DNA from: Alkalimonas mucilaginosa | GTDB lineage: Bacteria; Pseudomonadota; Gammaproteobacteria; Enterobacterales; Alteromonadaceae | Direction: 5' to 3' | Assembly (NCBI RefSeq): GCF_036327005.1 | Contig: NZ_JAUGZK010000004.1 | Location: 310,001-374,000, forward strand | DNA: 64,000 nt | Shown: positions 42,476-52,289 of the stretch, in pieces | How positions within the stretch are numbered: position 1 is the stretch's first letter | How the letters are laid out: each line of letters starts with the position of its first letter | Made by a program: the position numbers and the translations under genes | Notes under the pieces: generated by a model | The model's database searches: none | What the model saw: the letters and a program-made list of their open reading frames with translations, nothing else | What the model was told of the DNA's origin: nothing

Positions 42476-43813
42476 TTAGCCCGGGTGCTGGTGCTCGGCG
42501 GCGGTTTCCTGGTGATGGCCTGGTGTGGCCATCGGTTTGTTTTCATGACGCCATAACAACAGCGCAAACACCAGACCGGTGACGGCCAGGCCGGTGTAAA
42601 ACCACATACCAGGCGCATAGCCGGCGACATTGTCGGCACTGGCCTGATTCAGATCATTCAGATAGCCAATTACCGGTGGCACGATGGACCAGCCGATTTG
42701 CTGGCACAGCGTCATAGTGGCATAGGCGGTGCCTAAACGGCGCTGATCGACGGTATAAGCCACCGAAGGCCACATCGCCGCTGGTACCAGCGAAAAGACG
42801 CAGCCAAGCAGCAGCATCACCAGCAACAAGGTCAGTGGAATGCTACTGCCAAACACCATCACCGGTGCGCCGGCTGGCAGGTAGGTGACTGCCAGAAACA
42901 GTGGCAGCATCATCAGACAACCAACCGTCATAAAAAGACCACGCCGGCCGACTTTATCGATTAGCAAACCAAACAGCGGGGTGGCAATAATGGCGGATAC
43001 CATCATCATGCTGTTCAGCATACCGGCAGCTTCCCGCGCCAGGCCATGCGCCTCCTGAAAGTACATAATAGCAAAGGTACGGAACGGGAAAATGGTGGAA
43101 TAAAACACCACGCAAAGCGCCACAATAAACCAGTAGCGCTGGCCAAAGAAAAATAACTCTTTGAATTTCAGTTTGTCGGTCTGGCCGGTGGCGCCCAGAT
43201 CAAAGCGCCCTTCGCAGCGTTTTTCCTGCAGCCAGTACAGCATGGCAGCCGTCACCGAAATACCGGCAAAGGCGGTGGCAAGCCACAGCGGGTCCTGCCA
43301 GTTGCTGTACAGCGGGCTGGCAAAGTTGGTCGACCAATCGGCCGAAGCCGATCCTAAGCGTGACAGCGATAAATTGATGCCAAAGGCAAAGCTCAGCTCT
43401 TTGCCTTTAAACCATTTGGCCAGCACGGTGGTAGCGGCCACAATCAAAGGCTCGGAGCCTAGCCCCAGCAGCAAACGACCACTGGCAATGATTTCATAGC
43501 GGGGGCTGATGGCCGTGATAATGGCGCCAAGCAGACAAATGCTGGCAAACAGCAACAAAGCGCGCTTGGTGCCGTAACGGTCGATAATAATACCGCCAAT
43601 CAACAGCGCTGCGATGGCGCCCAGATTGTAGATGGAAATCAGAAAGCCTGTTTGCTGATTGCTAAAGCCCAGATCGCTTTGCAGTAAATCAATCACCGGA
43701 CCAAGCGAGTCGTAGACATAGTAATTGCCAAACATCGCCAGGCTGACAAATAGCAGCACCAGCCAGCGGTGCAATGGGGTAGGCCGGGGCAGGGCCTGAT
43801 GGGTTGGGTTCAT
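42476..43813 (-). CDS. Major facilitator superfamily transporter
   Basis: The 445-residue protein has about twelve hydrophobic helices. An MFS loop 2-3 motif, IDRYGTKRALL, is near residue 77 and a second copy-like loop, IDKVGRRGLF, is near residue 284, typical of the two MFS halves. The C-terminus is His-rich (GHHQETAAEHQHPG). Members of this branch move organic acids or sugars by ion coupling; the substrate is not evident. It diverges from the M13 peptidase gene over a 200-bp gap in which I see no further gene. Confidence 0.88.
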   Translation of the reverse strand: MNPTHQALPRPTPLHRWLVLLFVSLAMFGNYYVYDSLGPVIDLLQSDLGFSNQQTGFLISIYNLGAIAALLIGGIIIDRYGTKRALLLFASICLLGAIITAISPRYEIIASGRLLLGLGSEPLIVAATTVLAKWFKGKELSFAFGINLSLSRLGSASADWSTNFASPLYSNWQDPLWLATAFAGISVTAAMLYWLQEKRCEGRFDLGATGQTDKLKFKELFFFGQRYWFIVALCVVFYSTIFPFRTFAIMYFQEAHGLAREAAGMLNSMMMVSAIIATPLFGLLIDKVGRRGLFMTVGCLMMLPLFLAVTYLPAGAPVMVFGSSIPLTLLLVMLLLGCVFSLVPAAMWPSVAYTVDQRRLGTAYATMTLCQQIGWSIVPPVIGYLNDLNQASADNVAGYAPGMWFYTGLAVTGLVFALLLWRHENKPMATPGHHQETAAEHQHPG

Positions 43814-44014
43814 AGTGGGTGGTTTCTCATGCTGGGTGCATCTGGGGATGCTTTGTTATTTGGCTAATACTGTAACGGAGCCGAGCTTGTCAGGCAATGC
43901 CGGCAAAAGGGTAACAGGGTTGTCAGGTTTTGTTACAAAACATGTTTGCACTTGCAGCAAGGGCTTCGTACTATGCATAGCGATAACCACTTTCGACCAC
44001 AGGATCTTACCACG

Positions 44015-46093
44015 ATGAAAAAGAAAATCAGTGTGCTGGCAGCCAGTGTGGCATTGGCACTGGGTTTGGCTGCCTGCGATGGCCAGCAACGCGTACCGGC
44101 AAATGAATCAACCACAGCGACTGTTCCTGCTCAGGTGGCGTTAACCTCTGGGGTAGAGTTGGAAAATTTTGATAGCAGCGTGCGCTTACAGGATGACTTT
44201 TACTATGCCGTCAATGGCAAATGGATAGAAAATAACCCTATCCCGGCCGATCGCTCACGTATCGGCTCTTTTGATATTTTGCATCAGCAAGCACAGCAAG
44301 CAGTGTTGGACATTATCGAAGCCGTGGCAGCCCGCACCGATTTGGTTGAAGGTTCGAATGAGCACAAGCTGGCCAGCTTCTACAACAGCTTTATGGATCA
44401 GGACAGGCTGAACCAACTTGGTATTCAGCCAATCCAGCCTTTACTGGAGCGCATTGCTGCTATGGAATCCACCGAACAGTTAGGTCAGGTGCAAGCGGAA
44501 TTGCAACGTGATGGCGTAGCTGGTTTGTTTGGCTGGTACGTCAATAACGATGCCCGTGAGTCGACCCAGTACGGAGTGTATTTGTTTCAGGGCGGGTTAG
44601 GTTTGCCGGATCGCGATTACTACTTTAACGAGGATGACGACTCGCTGCGTTTAAAAGCAGCCTATCAGGAGTATGTCGCGGATATGCTGGCCCTGGCAGG
44701 CGTGGCGGATGCGGCTGAAGCCGCCGAGCAAATCCTGAAGCTTGAGCATGCGCTGGCCGAGCATCACTGGAGCCGGCTGGATAGCCGCAATGCCGACAAA
44801 ACTTACAACAAGAAAACAGCAAAGGAACTGAGCGTTCTGCTTGGTAACTTTGACTGGGCTGCTTACGCCACTGTGTTTGGCGTACCTGTTGAGCAGGATG
44901 TGATCGTGGCACAGCCATCGTATTTCTCTGGCTTGTCGGACATCATTGCCAATACCGACCTGGCGACCTGGCAGGCCTATCTGACCTACCGCACCATCCA
45001 TAGCTTCGCTCCGCAGCTGAGCGAAACCGTGGCCGATCGGCGTTTTGCCTTTTACAGCCAGACACTGCAAGGGGTCGAAGAGCAGCAACCTCGCTGGCGG
45101 CGGGCGGTCGATACTACCAACAGCGTACTGGGTGAGCTGGTAGGGCAATTGTATGTCGAGCGGCACTTTAACGAAGCCGCCAAAGCGCGGATGGAAGAGT
45201 TGGTAGAAAACGTGCTGTTGGCGTTTGGCGAGTCGATCAAAGAACTGGAATGGATGTCGGAAGCTACTAAGGTCGCGGCGTTGGAAAAGCTCAGTACCTT
45301 TACGACTAAAATTGGTTACCCGGATAAGTGGGAAGATTATTCGGAGTTGGTCATTAAAGCCGATGATTTGGTTGGCAATAGCATTCGCGCCAGCCACCGT
45401 GGCTATGATCAAATGGTTGGGAAACTGGGTGGTCCTATCCAGCGCCACGAATGGTTTATGACGCCACAAACCGTAAATGCCTACTACAACCCGGTGATGA
45501 ACGAAATTGTCTTCCCGGCCGCTATTTTGCAACCCCCTTTCTTTGATATGAATGCCGATGATGCGGTCAACTATGGTGGCATTGGCGCTGTCATTGGCCA
45601 TGAAATTGGCCATGGTTTCGATGATCAGGGGGCCAAGTACGACGGTGATGGCAATCTGCGTGACTGGTGGACTGCCGAAGACCTGGAGCGTTTCCAACAG
45701 TTGGGTGCCCGCTTAAGTGCCCAGTACAGCCAGTTTGAGCCTTTCCCTGGTGTCTTTGTCGATGGCGATGTGGCCCTTGGCGAGAACATCGGCGATCTGG
45801 GGGGCATGACGGTGGCACTGCGTGCCTACAAACTGTCGTTGGGCGGTGAAGAAGCACCGGTGTTGGATGGCTTTACCGGCTTGCAGCGTTTCTTTATCGG
45901 TTGGGCGCAAATCTGGCGTGCCAACTTCCGCGAAGAAGCCCTGCGCCGTCAGTTAAGCACCGGCCCACATTCACCGCCATACTACCGGGTGATTGGTGTA
46001 CTGCCGAATATCCCGGAGTTTTACCAGGCCTTTGATGTACAGCCAACCGATACCATGTATCTGCCTGAGGAAGAACGCGTCAAGATTTGGTAA
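44015..46093 (+). CDS. M13-family zinc metallopeptidase lipoprotein (PepO/neprilysin-like)
   Basis: The 692-residue protein has a lipoprotein signal peptide (LGLAAC, Cys about residue 21), the long M13 N-terminal domain starting DDFYYAVNGKW, and the catalytic domain with VNAYYNP, the zinc motif HEIGHGFDDQG and ENIGDLGG carrying the third zinc ligand Glu. It ends with a tryptophan as usual in the family (VKIW). It should cut small peptides at the cell surface or in the periplasm. The open frame extends 23 codons upstream, but this start gives the signal peptide; AGGA lies 10 bases before. Confidence 0.93.
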   Translation: MKKKISVLAASVALALGLAACDGQQRVPANESTTATVPAQVALTSGVELENFDSSVRLQDDFYYAVNGKWIENNPIPADRSRIGSFDILHQQAQQAVLDIIEAVAARTDLVEGSNEHKLASFYNSFMDQDRLNQLGIQPIQPLLERIAAMESTEQLGQVQAELQRDGVAGLFGWYVNNDARESTQYGVYLFQGGLGLPDRDYYFNEDDDSLRLKAAYQEYVADMLALAGVADAAEAAEQILKLEHALAEHHWSRLDSRNADKTYNKKTAKELSVLLGNFDWAAYATVFGVPVEQDVIVAQPSYFSGLSDIIANTDLATWQAYLTYRTIHSFAPQLSETVADRRFAFYSQTLQGVEEQQPRWRRAVDTTNSVLGELVGQLYVERHFNEAAKARMEELVENVLLAFGESIKELEWMSEATKVAALEKLSTFTTKIGYPDKWEDYSELVIKADDLVGNSIRASHRGYDQMVGKLGGPIQRHEWFMTPQTVNAYYNPVMNEIVFPAAILQPPFFDMNADDAVNYGGIGAVIGHEIGHGFDDQGAKYDGDGNLRDWWTAEDLERFQQLGARLSAQYSQFEPFPGVFVDGDVALGENIGDLGGMTVALRAYKLSLGGEEAPVLDGFTGLQRFFIGWAQIWRANFREEALRRQLSTGPHSPPYYRVIGVLPNIPEFYQAFDVQPTDTMYLPEEERVKIW

Positions 46094-46124
46094 TCATTTT
46101 CTGTTATACTTTCATCGGTTAACG

Positions 46125-46152
46125 GGCAATCGCAATGCGGTTGCCTGTTTTC
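46125..46152 (+). terminator. Intrinsic terminator after the M13 peptidase gene
   Basis: GGCAATCGC-aat-GCGGTTGCC (9-bp stem with one G-T pair) is followed by TGTTTTCG, 30 bases past the stop. The remainder of the 272-bp gap before acnB holds no gene and should contain the acnB promoter. Confidence 0.7.
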
Positions 46153-46365
46153 GTGCCAACACGCCCTGCAAGCATGCTACAACTGGTCTAACCATTTTAT
46201 TCAGCCAGTTTATACCGGCTATAACCGGATACGACTGCAGGCGAATGTTAATCCGGCAGCTAATTTCTTATAATCACGCAGGTACAATTCCAGAGTCGAC
46301 GCCAGCAGGCAGCGCAGTTCCGGCCTGAACCATGCAGCGTCACCAACGACCAAGAGGACATTACA

Positions 46366-48963
46366 GTGCTACAAGAATATCGTGATCACGTCGCCGAGCG
46401 CGCGGCAGAAGGCATCCCGGCCAAGCCGCTGAATGCTGAACAAGTGGCAGCCTTAGTCGAGCTGCTGAAAAATCCACCTCAGGGTGAAGAAGCCTTTCTG
46501 GTCGAGCTGCTGGAAAACCGTATTCCACCTGGCGTGGACGAAGCTGCCTATGTCAAAGCCGGCTTTTTAGCTGCGGTCGCTAAGGGCGAGACCAAATCCC
46601 CTTTAGTCACCCCAGAGCGCGCCACTGAGTTGCTGGGCACCATGATGGGTGGTTACAACATTGAGCCCCTTATCAGCCTGCTGGACCATGCTACGTTGGC
46701 ACCGCTGGCTGCCAAAGCGCTGTCGCACACGCTGCTGATTTTTGATGCTTTCCACGATGTCACCGACAAAGCTGAAGCGGGCAATGCCTTTGCTAAGCAA
46801 GTCCTGGCCTCCTGGGCCGAAGCGGAATGGTTTAAAGCCAAACCTGCGCTGGCAGAAAAAATTACCCTGACAGTGTTTAAAGTCACCGGTGAAACCAATA
46901 CCGACGACCTGTCACCGGCACCGGATGCCTGGTCACGGCCGGATATCCCGCTACACGCGCTGGCAATGTTGAAAAACAGCCGTGAAGGCATTGAGCCGGA
47001 AGAGCAGGGCGTGCGTGGCCCGATCAAGCAACTGGAAGCCCTGAAAGAAAAAGGTTTCCCACTGGCCTATGTTGGTGATGTGGTCGGTACCGGCTCGTCG
47101 CGTAAATCCGCCACCAACTCGGTGCTGTGGTTTATGGGCGACGATATTCCCTACGTGCCAAACAAGCGCGGTGGTGGCTTCGTACTGGGCGGCAAGATTG
47201 CCCCGATTTTCTTCAACACCATGGAAGACTCTGGCGCGCTGCCGATTGAAGTGGATGTATCCAACCTGAATATGGGCGATGTGATTGATATCTACCCTTA
47301 CCAGGGCAAAGTGTGCCGTCATGGCAGCGACGAGGTGGTGGCTGAATTTAGCCTGGCGACCGAAGTGTTGCTGGATGAAGTACAAGCGGGTGGTCGTATC
47401 CCATTGATCATCGGCCGTGGCCTGACCGACCGTGCCCGTGAGTTCCTGAAGCTGGAACCATCCACGGTGTTCCGTCGCCCAAGCGCGCAAGACGACAGCG
47501 GTAAAGGCTTCACCCTGGCGCAGAAAATGGTCGGTAAAGCCTGTGGCGTAGCGGGTGTTCGCCCTGGTACTTACTGTGAGCCTAAGATGACTACGGTCGG
47601 CTCCCAGGATACCACTGGCCCTATGACCCGTGACGAGCTAAAAGATCTGGCCTGTCTGGGTTTCTCGGCTGATTTGGTAATGCAGTCATTCTGCCATACC
47701 GCAGCCTATCCAAAGCCGGTGGATGTGGATACGCACCACACCCTGCCTGATTTCATTATGAACCGTGGCGGTGTGTCGCTGCGTCCGGCCGATGGCATTA
47801 TCCACTCCTGGTTAAACCGCATGCTGATGCCAGATACCGTGGGTACCGGTGGTGATTCACACACCCGCTTCCCGATCGGTATTTCTTTCCCGGCAGGTTC
47901 TGGTCTGGTCGCTTTTGCGGCAGCAACCGGCGTGATGCCACTGGATATGCCAGAGTCGGTGCTGGTGCGTTTTAAAGGCGAGATGCAGCCGGGTATTACC
48001 CTGCGTGACCTGGTGCATGCGATCCCGTACTACGCCATTCAACAAGGTTTGCTGACGGTGGAGAAAAAAGGCAAGAAGAACATCTTCTCTGGCCGTATTC
48101 TGGAAATCGAAGGCTTGCCAAACCTGACCGTTGAGCAGGCGTTTGAGCTGTCCGATGCCTCTGCAGAGCGCTCTGCCGCCGGTTGTACCATCAAGCTGTC
48201 GGAAGCTTCCATTGCCGAGTACCTGGAATCCAACATCGTGATGCTGAAGTGGATGATTGCCGAAGGCTATGGCGATCGCCGCACCATCGAACGTCGTATT
48301 CAGGCGATGCAAGAATGGCTGGCCAAGCCAGAGCTGATGGAAGCCGATGCCGATGCCGAGTACAGCGAAGTGATTGAAATCGACCTGAGCGCAATCAAAG
48401 AGCCGATTCTTTGTGCACCGAACGATCCGGACGATGCCCGTCTGTTGTCGGAAGTGGCTGGCGATAAGATTGATGAAGTCTTTATCGGCTCTTGCATGAC
48501 CAACATCGGTCACTTCCGCGCTGCCGGTAAGCTGTTGGACAAACACAAAGGCCAGCTGCCAACCCGTTTGTGGATTGCTCCGCCAACCAAGATGGACCAG
48601 GCTCAGCTGACCGACGAAGGCTATTACAGCATCTACGGCAAAGTCGGTGCCCGCACCGAAATGCCAGGGTGCTCGCTGTGTATGGGTAACCAGGCACGGG
48701 TGGCAGAGAACTCCACCGTGGTCTCTACTTCTACCCGGAACTTCCCGAACCGCTTGGGTCAGGGCGCAAACGTCTACCTGGCGTCTGCCGAACTGGCTGC
48801 GGTCAGCTCCATCATTGGTCGTTTGCCAACCGTTGCCGAGTATCTGGACTACGCCAAGCAGATCGATGCGACAGCGGCCGATACCTACCGCTACCTGAAT
48901 TTCCACAAAATGCCGCAGTACACCAAAAAAGCGGACAATGTGATTATTCAGCAAGCGGTGTAA
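46366..48963 (+). CDS. acnB: Aconitate hydratase B
   Basis: The 865-residue protein is full length for AcnB: an N-terminal HEAT-like domain (MLQEYRDHVAERAAEGIPAKP), the swivel domain moved to the N-terminal half, and the iron-sulfur catalytic core with SCMTNIGHFR and PGCSLCMGNQ providing the [4Fe-4S] cysteines. It interconverts citrate and isocitrate in the TCA cycle. It starts with GTG; AGAGGA lies 7 bases upstream. AcnB apo-enzyme is a known mRNA-binding regulator in E. coli. It is monocistronic with a strong terminator. Confidence 0.98.
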   Translation: MLQEYRDHVAERAAEGIPAKPLNAEQVAALVELLKNPPQGEEAFLVELLENRIPPGVDEAAYVKAGFLAAVAKGETKSPLVTPERATELLGTMMGGYNIEPLISLLDHATLAPLAAKALSHTLLIFDAFHDVTDKAEAGNAFAKQVLASWAEAEWFKAKPALAEKITLTVFKVTGETNTDDLSPAPDAWSRPDIPLHALAMLKNSREGIEPEEQGVRGPIKQLEALKEKGFPLAYVGDVVGTGSSRKSATNSVLWFMGDDIPYVPNKRGGGFVLGGKIAPIFFNTMEDSGALPIEVDVSNLNMGDVIDIYPYQGKVCRHGSDEVVAEFSLATEVLLDEVQAGGRIPLIIGRGLTDRAREFLKLEPSTVFRRPSAQDDSGKGFTLAQKMVGKACGVAGVRPGTYCEPKMTTVGSQDTTGPMTRDELKDLACLGFSADLVMQSFCHTAAYPKPVDVDTHHTLPDFIMNRGGVSLRPADGIIHSWLNRMLMPDTVGTGGDSHTRFPIGISFPAGSGLVAFAAATGVMPLDMPESVLVRFKGEMQPGITLRDLVHAIPYYAIQQGLLTVEKKGKKNIFSGRILEIEGLPNLTVEQAFELSDASAERSAAGCTIKLSEASIAEYLESNIVMLKWMIAEGYGDRRTIERRIQAMQEWLAKPELMEADADAEYSEVIEIDLSAIKEPILCAPNDPDDARLLSEVAGDKIDEVFIGSCMTNIGHFRAAGKLLDKHKGQLPTRLWIAPPTKMDQAQLTDEGYYSIYGKVGARTEMPGCSLCMGNQARVAENSTVVSTSTRNFPNRLGQGANVYLASAELAAVSSIIGRLPTVAEYLDYAKQIDATAADTYRYLNFHKMPQYTKKADNVIIQQAV

Positions 48964-48980
48964 TTAGCACCTGCACAACT

Positions 48981-49010
48981 AAAAAGACCTGCTGCGGCAG
49001 GTCTTTTTTT
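48981..49010 (+). terminator. Intrinsic terminator of acnB
   Basis: AAAAAGACCTGC-tgcg-GCAGGTCTTTTT is followed by more T, 17 bases after the acnB stop. Confidence 0.92.
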
Positions 49011-49052
49011 GACTTAAAATCGAACCAGCTAGTTACCATAGGCAACACAATA

Positions 49053-49475
49053 ATGCACTACATTCAACGAGAACTTCGGTTATCCCCGTATCGGCGAGGC
49101 TTTCATTTGATCACGCAGGATGTTATCCGTGCGCTACCGGAATTGGCGATGGTGCAGCAGGGGCTGCTGCATGTGTTTATTAAACACAGCTCGGCATCTC
49201 TGACCATCAATGAGAATGCCGATCCGACCGTGCGCGGTGATTTTGAACGTTTTTTCAACCGGGCGGTGCCGGAAAATGAGCCTTACTACCAACATACCGA
49301 TGAAGGCCCGGATGATATGCCGGCCCACCTGAAAGCCAGCTTGCTAGGCAGCAGTGTGACGGTGCCGGTCACGGCAGGGCGGCTGAACTTAGGCACCTGG
49401 CAGGGTATTTATCTGGGCGAGCACCGCGATCACGCCAGCGGCAGAACCCTGGTGCTGACGCTGCATGGCAGTTAA
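49053..49475 (+). CDS. YjbQ/UPF0047-family protein (secondary thiamine-phosphate synthase type)
   Basis: The 140-residue protein has LLHVFIKHSSASLTINENAD (about residues 42-61), HTDEGPDDMPAHLKASLLGSS and GTWQGIYLGEHRDH, the conserved His/Asp-rich pattern of UPF0047. E. coli YjbQ shows weak thiamine-phosphate synthase activity; the natural role is unclear. No thi gene is nearby. It converges on the helicase gene with 8 bases between. Confidence 0.9.
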   Translation: MHYIQRELRLSPYRRGFHLITQDVIRALPELAMVQQGLLHVFIKHSSASLTINENADPTVRGDFERFFNRAVPENEPYYQHTDEGPDDMPAHLKASLLGSSVTVPVTAGRLNLGTWQGIYLGEHRDHASGRTLVLTLHGS

Positions 49476-49483
49476 GCCCGCTA

Positions 49484-51916
49484 TCAGGCCAGCAAAGCCA
49501 GTTTAATCTCCCCGTACGAGTACTGCTCGCCAAGTGCTTCTTTCAGGACCTTCAGGCTATCTGCACCCAACCGTTTGGCTTCCTGACGAATGGTGGCTAG
49601 CTTGTCTGCTGAGACCAGCGCGGTCAGTTCCAGCTCCCCCTGTGCGACGTAATGCGCCAGATGATTTTCGATGGTGCTACGGACCAGGCCGCGACGCTCG
49701 GCAATTTGCTCCAGGCTGAGCCCCTGCTTGAACAGGGTAAAGCTCTCCAGCCGGCTATCAACTTTGTTGCTGCGCGCCGTGGCTTTGGTGGGGCTGGCTG
49801 TCGCCAGGTTGGGCTTCAGATCCTGCTGTTGGCAATAATCGGCCACCAGCTGCAGCAGTGCATCGCCGTATTTTTCGACGGTAGCCGGGCCTACTTTGGG
49901 CAGGGCCAGCAAGGCGGGCTTGTTGCCAGGCAGGGCATTGGCAATATGCAGCAGCACCTGTTGATGCAGGATTCGAAAGTGCGGGACCTGCTCGCTGCTG
50001 GCCTTGTCAGCGCGCCAACGCTTGAGCGCTTCAAACAGCTCTGGGTGTTGTAGATCATCCAGCGCAATTTTTGCGGCGGCTTTTTTGGCGGCGCTTTGTT
50101 TGCTGGTATCGATTTGTGCCCGCGCCACCGCTTCCAGGTAGTGGCTGCTGCTAAATCCCTGCTGCATGCAGTGAAGTGCAGCCTGTTTAATGGCGAGCTG
50201 CTGGCGCAGCTGCTCGATGGTTTTGCTCAGTTGTTTGCGAATGGCTTGGTTGTCTGTGTCAAAAGCAAATGCATCCAGCCAGGCTTGCAAGGCCGTCAGC
50301 TTATCACTGAAATAATTGCCGGCCTTGTTCAGTCGCTCCAGCAATGGTGCTTGCTGCTGTGGCTCCTGCTGCGGATGGAATAACGACTTGAGTTGACGTT
50401 CGAAGTTGCTGGCCACCGCCAGCACCTCAGTATCCAGGCTCTGGCGGATATCCGCCAACTGGTCGGCGCTGCTGCAGCGGATCAGAGACTGCTGCTGGTG
50501 CAGCAGAGTACTAAGGCTGCTCAGTTGGCGGTTCAAAGGGTTGAAGTCGAACGCATCCAGCAAAAGTGCTTGCTGGTAGTCAATTTTGGCCTGTTGCACC
50601 TGAGCTTGGTCTGGTAGTGTTTGCTCACGGCTAAACTGGCTGACGGCCTGGTCGGTCAGCACCGAGCGTGCCGAGAGCGGCGTCTTTAATACCAGGCCAT
50701 CAAAGCGTTTGCAGCGACTGAGGGCGACATAGATTTGGCCATGGGAGAAGGCCGCTTCGCCGTCGATGATGGCTCGCTCGAACGTCAGGCCCTGACTCTT
50801 GTGAATGGTGACCGCCCAGGCCAGTCGCAGTGGGATCTGCTGAAAGCTGCCAATCACCTGCTCCTGGATAGCGCCTGATGCCTTGTCCAAACCGTACTTG
50901 ATGTTTTCCCAGCTGACGGGCGACAGCTGGATATCCTGTGCTTCGCCGGGGCAGCGCACCCGTACCGACTCTTTATCCAGTTGGGTGATGACACCGGTTT
51001 TGCCATTGTAATAGCGCTGCTCGGCGTTATCATTTCGCATAAACATCACCTGAGCCCCTACTTTTAGCAGCAGTGTTTCGGCTACCGGGTAGTTTTGCGA
51101 CGGATAATCGCCTTCAATCACGGCGGTAAACTCCAGCCCTGGGTCTGGCAGCCTGGCCAATTGCTGCTCGTTGATGGCATCGGCACTGTGATTGTGGGTG
51201 GTCAGGGTGATGTAATCTTCCCCTGGCACGGCTTGAAAGTTGGGTTGATAACGGCTGTTCAGCAGGGCAAGAGCGGCGTCATCCAGCTGGTTGTCGCGCA
51301 CTTTGTTCAGCAGCTCAATAAAGCGCGGATCGGACTGGCGGTAGACCTGCTGCAATTCAATGGTTAGCCAGGGCGTTTGTTGTAGCGCCTTGCTTGAGAA
51401 AAAGTAGCCGTTGTCGTAGCTGCTTTTGAGCAGCTCCCAATCCTGCGCTTTGACCACCGGCGCCAGCTGGTGCAGATCGCCAATCATCAGCAATTGCACC
51501 CCGCCAAAGGGCTGGTTGTTGCGCCGGTAACGCCTGAGCACGGCATCGACCGCATCCAGGGTGTCGGCCCGGACCATACTGATTTCATCAATGACCAACA
51601 GATTCAGGCTACGAAGCAGGTTGATTTTTTCCTGACTAAAGCGCTGTTGTTGTGGCAGGGTGCTACCCGGCAGCCAGGGCCCAAAAGGCAATTGAAAAAA
51701 AGAATGCAGGGTAACACCACCGGCATTTACCGCGGCCACGCCGGTAGGCGCTGTTACCACCATGCGTTTGGGCGACTGCTGCTTCAGCTTACGCAGAAAG
51801 CTGGTTTTGCCGGTACCTGCTTTACCGGTTAGAAACAGGTTGCGGCCGGTATGCTCTAGCAGCTCTCTGGCCAGCTGCAGCGGCTCGTTGACGGTTGAAG
51901 CTGGGGTCTGTGCCAT
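49484..51916 (-). CDS. Pif1/RecD-like DNA helicase with C-terminal HRDC and HTH domains
   Basis: The 810-residue protein has Walker A FLTGKAGTGKTSFLR near residue 35, Walker B LLVIDEISMVRAD, and SF1B motifs including TIHKSQGLTFERAIID (about residues 385-400). The C-terminal third contains an HRDC domain (ALPGNKPALLALPKVGPATVEKYG) as in RecQ, then an HTH_40-like region (LSLEQIAERRGLVRSTIENHL). The combination suggests a helicase in replication-fork or G-quadruplex processing. The open frame extends 23 codons upstream; this start has AAGGA before it. No partner gene is adjacent; a 168-bp gap separates it from the zeta locus. Confidence 0.88.
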   Translation of the reverse strand: MAQTPASTVNEPLQLARELLEHTGRNLFLTGKAGTGKTSFLRKLKQQSPKRMVVTAPTGVAAVNAGGVTLHSFFQLPFGPWLPGSTLPQQQRFSQEKINLLRSLNLLVIDEISMVRADTLDAVDAVLRRYRRNNQPFGGVQLLMIGDLHQLAPVVKAQDWELLKSSYDNGYFFSSKALQQTPWLTIELQQVYRQSDPRFIELLNKVRDNQLDDAALALLNSRYQPNFQAVPGEDYITLTTHNHSADAINEQQLARLPDPGLEFTAVIEGDYPSQNYPVAETLLLKVGAQVMFMRNDNAEQRYYNGKTGVITQLDKESVRVRCPGEAQDIQLSPVSWENIKYGLDKASGAIQEQVIGSFQQIPLRLAWAVTIHKSQGLTFERAIIDGEAAFSHGQIYVALSRCKRFDGLVLKTPLSARSVLTDQAVSQFSREQTLPDQAQVQQAKIDYQQALLLDAFDFNPLNRQLSSLSTLLHQQQSLIRCSSADQLADIRQSLDTEVLAVASNFERQLKSLFHPQQEPQQQAPLLERLNKAGNYFSDKLTALQAWLDAFAFDTDNQAIRKQLSKTIEQLRQQLAIKQAALHCMQQGFSSSHYLEAVARAQIDTSKQSAAKKAAAKIALDDLQHPELFEALKRWRADKASSEQVPHFRILHQQVLLHIANALPGNKPALLALPKVGPATVEKYGDALLQLVADYCQQQDLKPNLATASPTKATARSNKVDSRLESFTLFKQGLSLEQIAERRGLVRSTIENHLAHYVAQGELELTALVSADKLATIRQEAKRLGADSLKVLKEALGEQYSYGEIKLALLA

Positions 51917-52084
51917 GCGTTGTCGTCCTTGCTGTTCGAGTGGTATCCCAACCAAAAAGTTAGACTTAATGCTGCAAAAGTGCAAATTTAATGTTCTTTA
52001 TTGGTGGTGTATTAGGCTGGTATAAGTTGTATCGGTGTATATTGGGGGAAAATGCTATTGTAAGGGGTGCAATGCCACCTGCTA

Positions 52085-52252
52085 TTATTGCTTGGCAGTA
52101 CTGTGTTTTTCAATCAAAGCATTTTGAGCGACGATAGCTTGATCAATCACATGACTATAAATACGCTTTTTTTCACGCGAACTTGCAGTGCGGACAAACT
52201 CCGATAATTTTGAGTTTCCGTCGCTTTTTGTCTTGAATAGCCGTGTCAACAT
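52085..52252 (-). CDS. Small basic protein downstream of the zeta-type kinase
   Basis: The 55-residue basic protein begins MLTRLFKTKSDGNSKLSEFVRTASSREKKRIYSHV-like sequence and is predicted to be helical. GGAG lies 5 bases before the ATG, 37 bases past the zeta stop on the same strand, so it is probably co-transcribed. It could be a partner or antitoxin-like protein by position, but epsilon-type antitoxins are larger and precede zeta. No family is assigned with confidence. Confidence 0.55.
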   Translation of the reverse strand: MLTRLFKTKSDGNSKLSEFVRTASSREKKRIYSHVIDQAIVAQNALIEKHSTAKQ

Positions 52253-52289
52253 GGACGCTCCAAAAATACTCAACCTATCTGCAGGATGA

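Noticed and set aside
44651..45697. Long minus-strand open frame across the M13 peptidase gene
   Set aside because: It lies antisense to conserved catalytic motifs and has no recognisable protein character.
47857..48954. 365-codon minus-strand open frame within acnB
   Set aside because: It is a shadow of acnB, whose iron-sulfur motifs lie on the plus strand at the same place.
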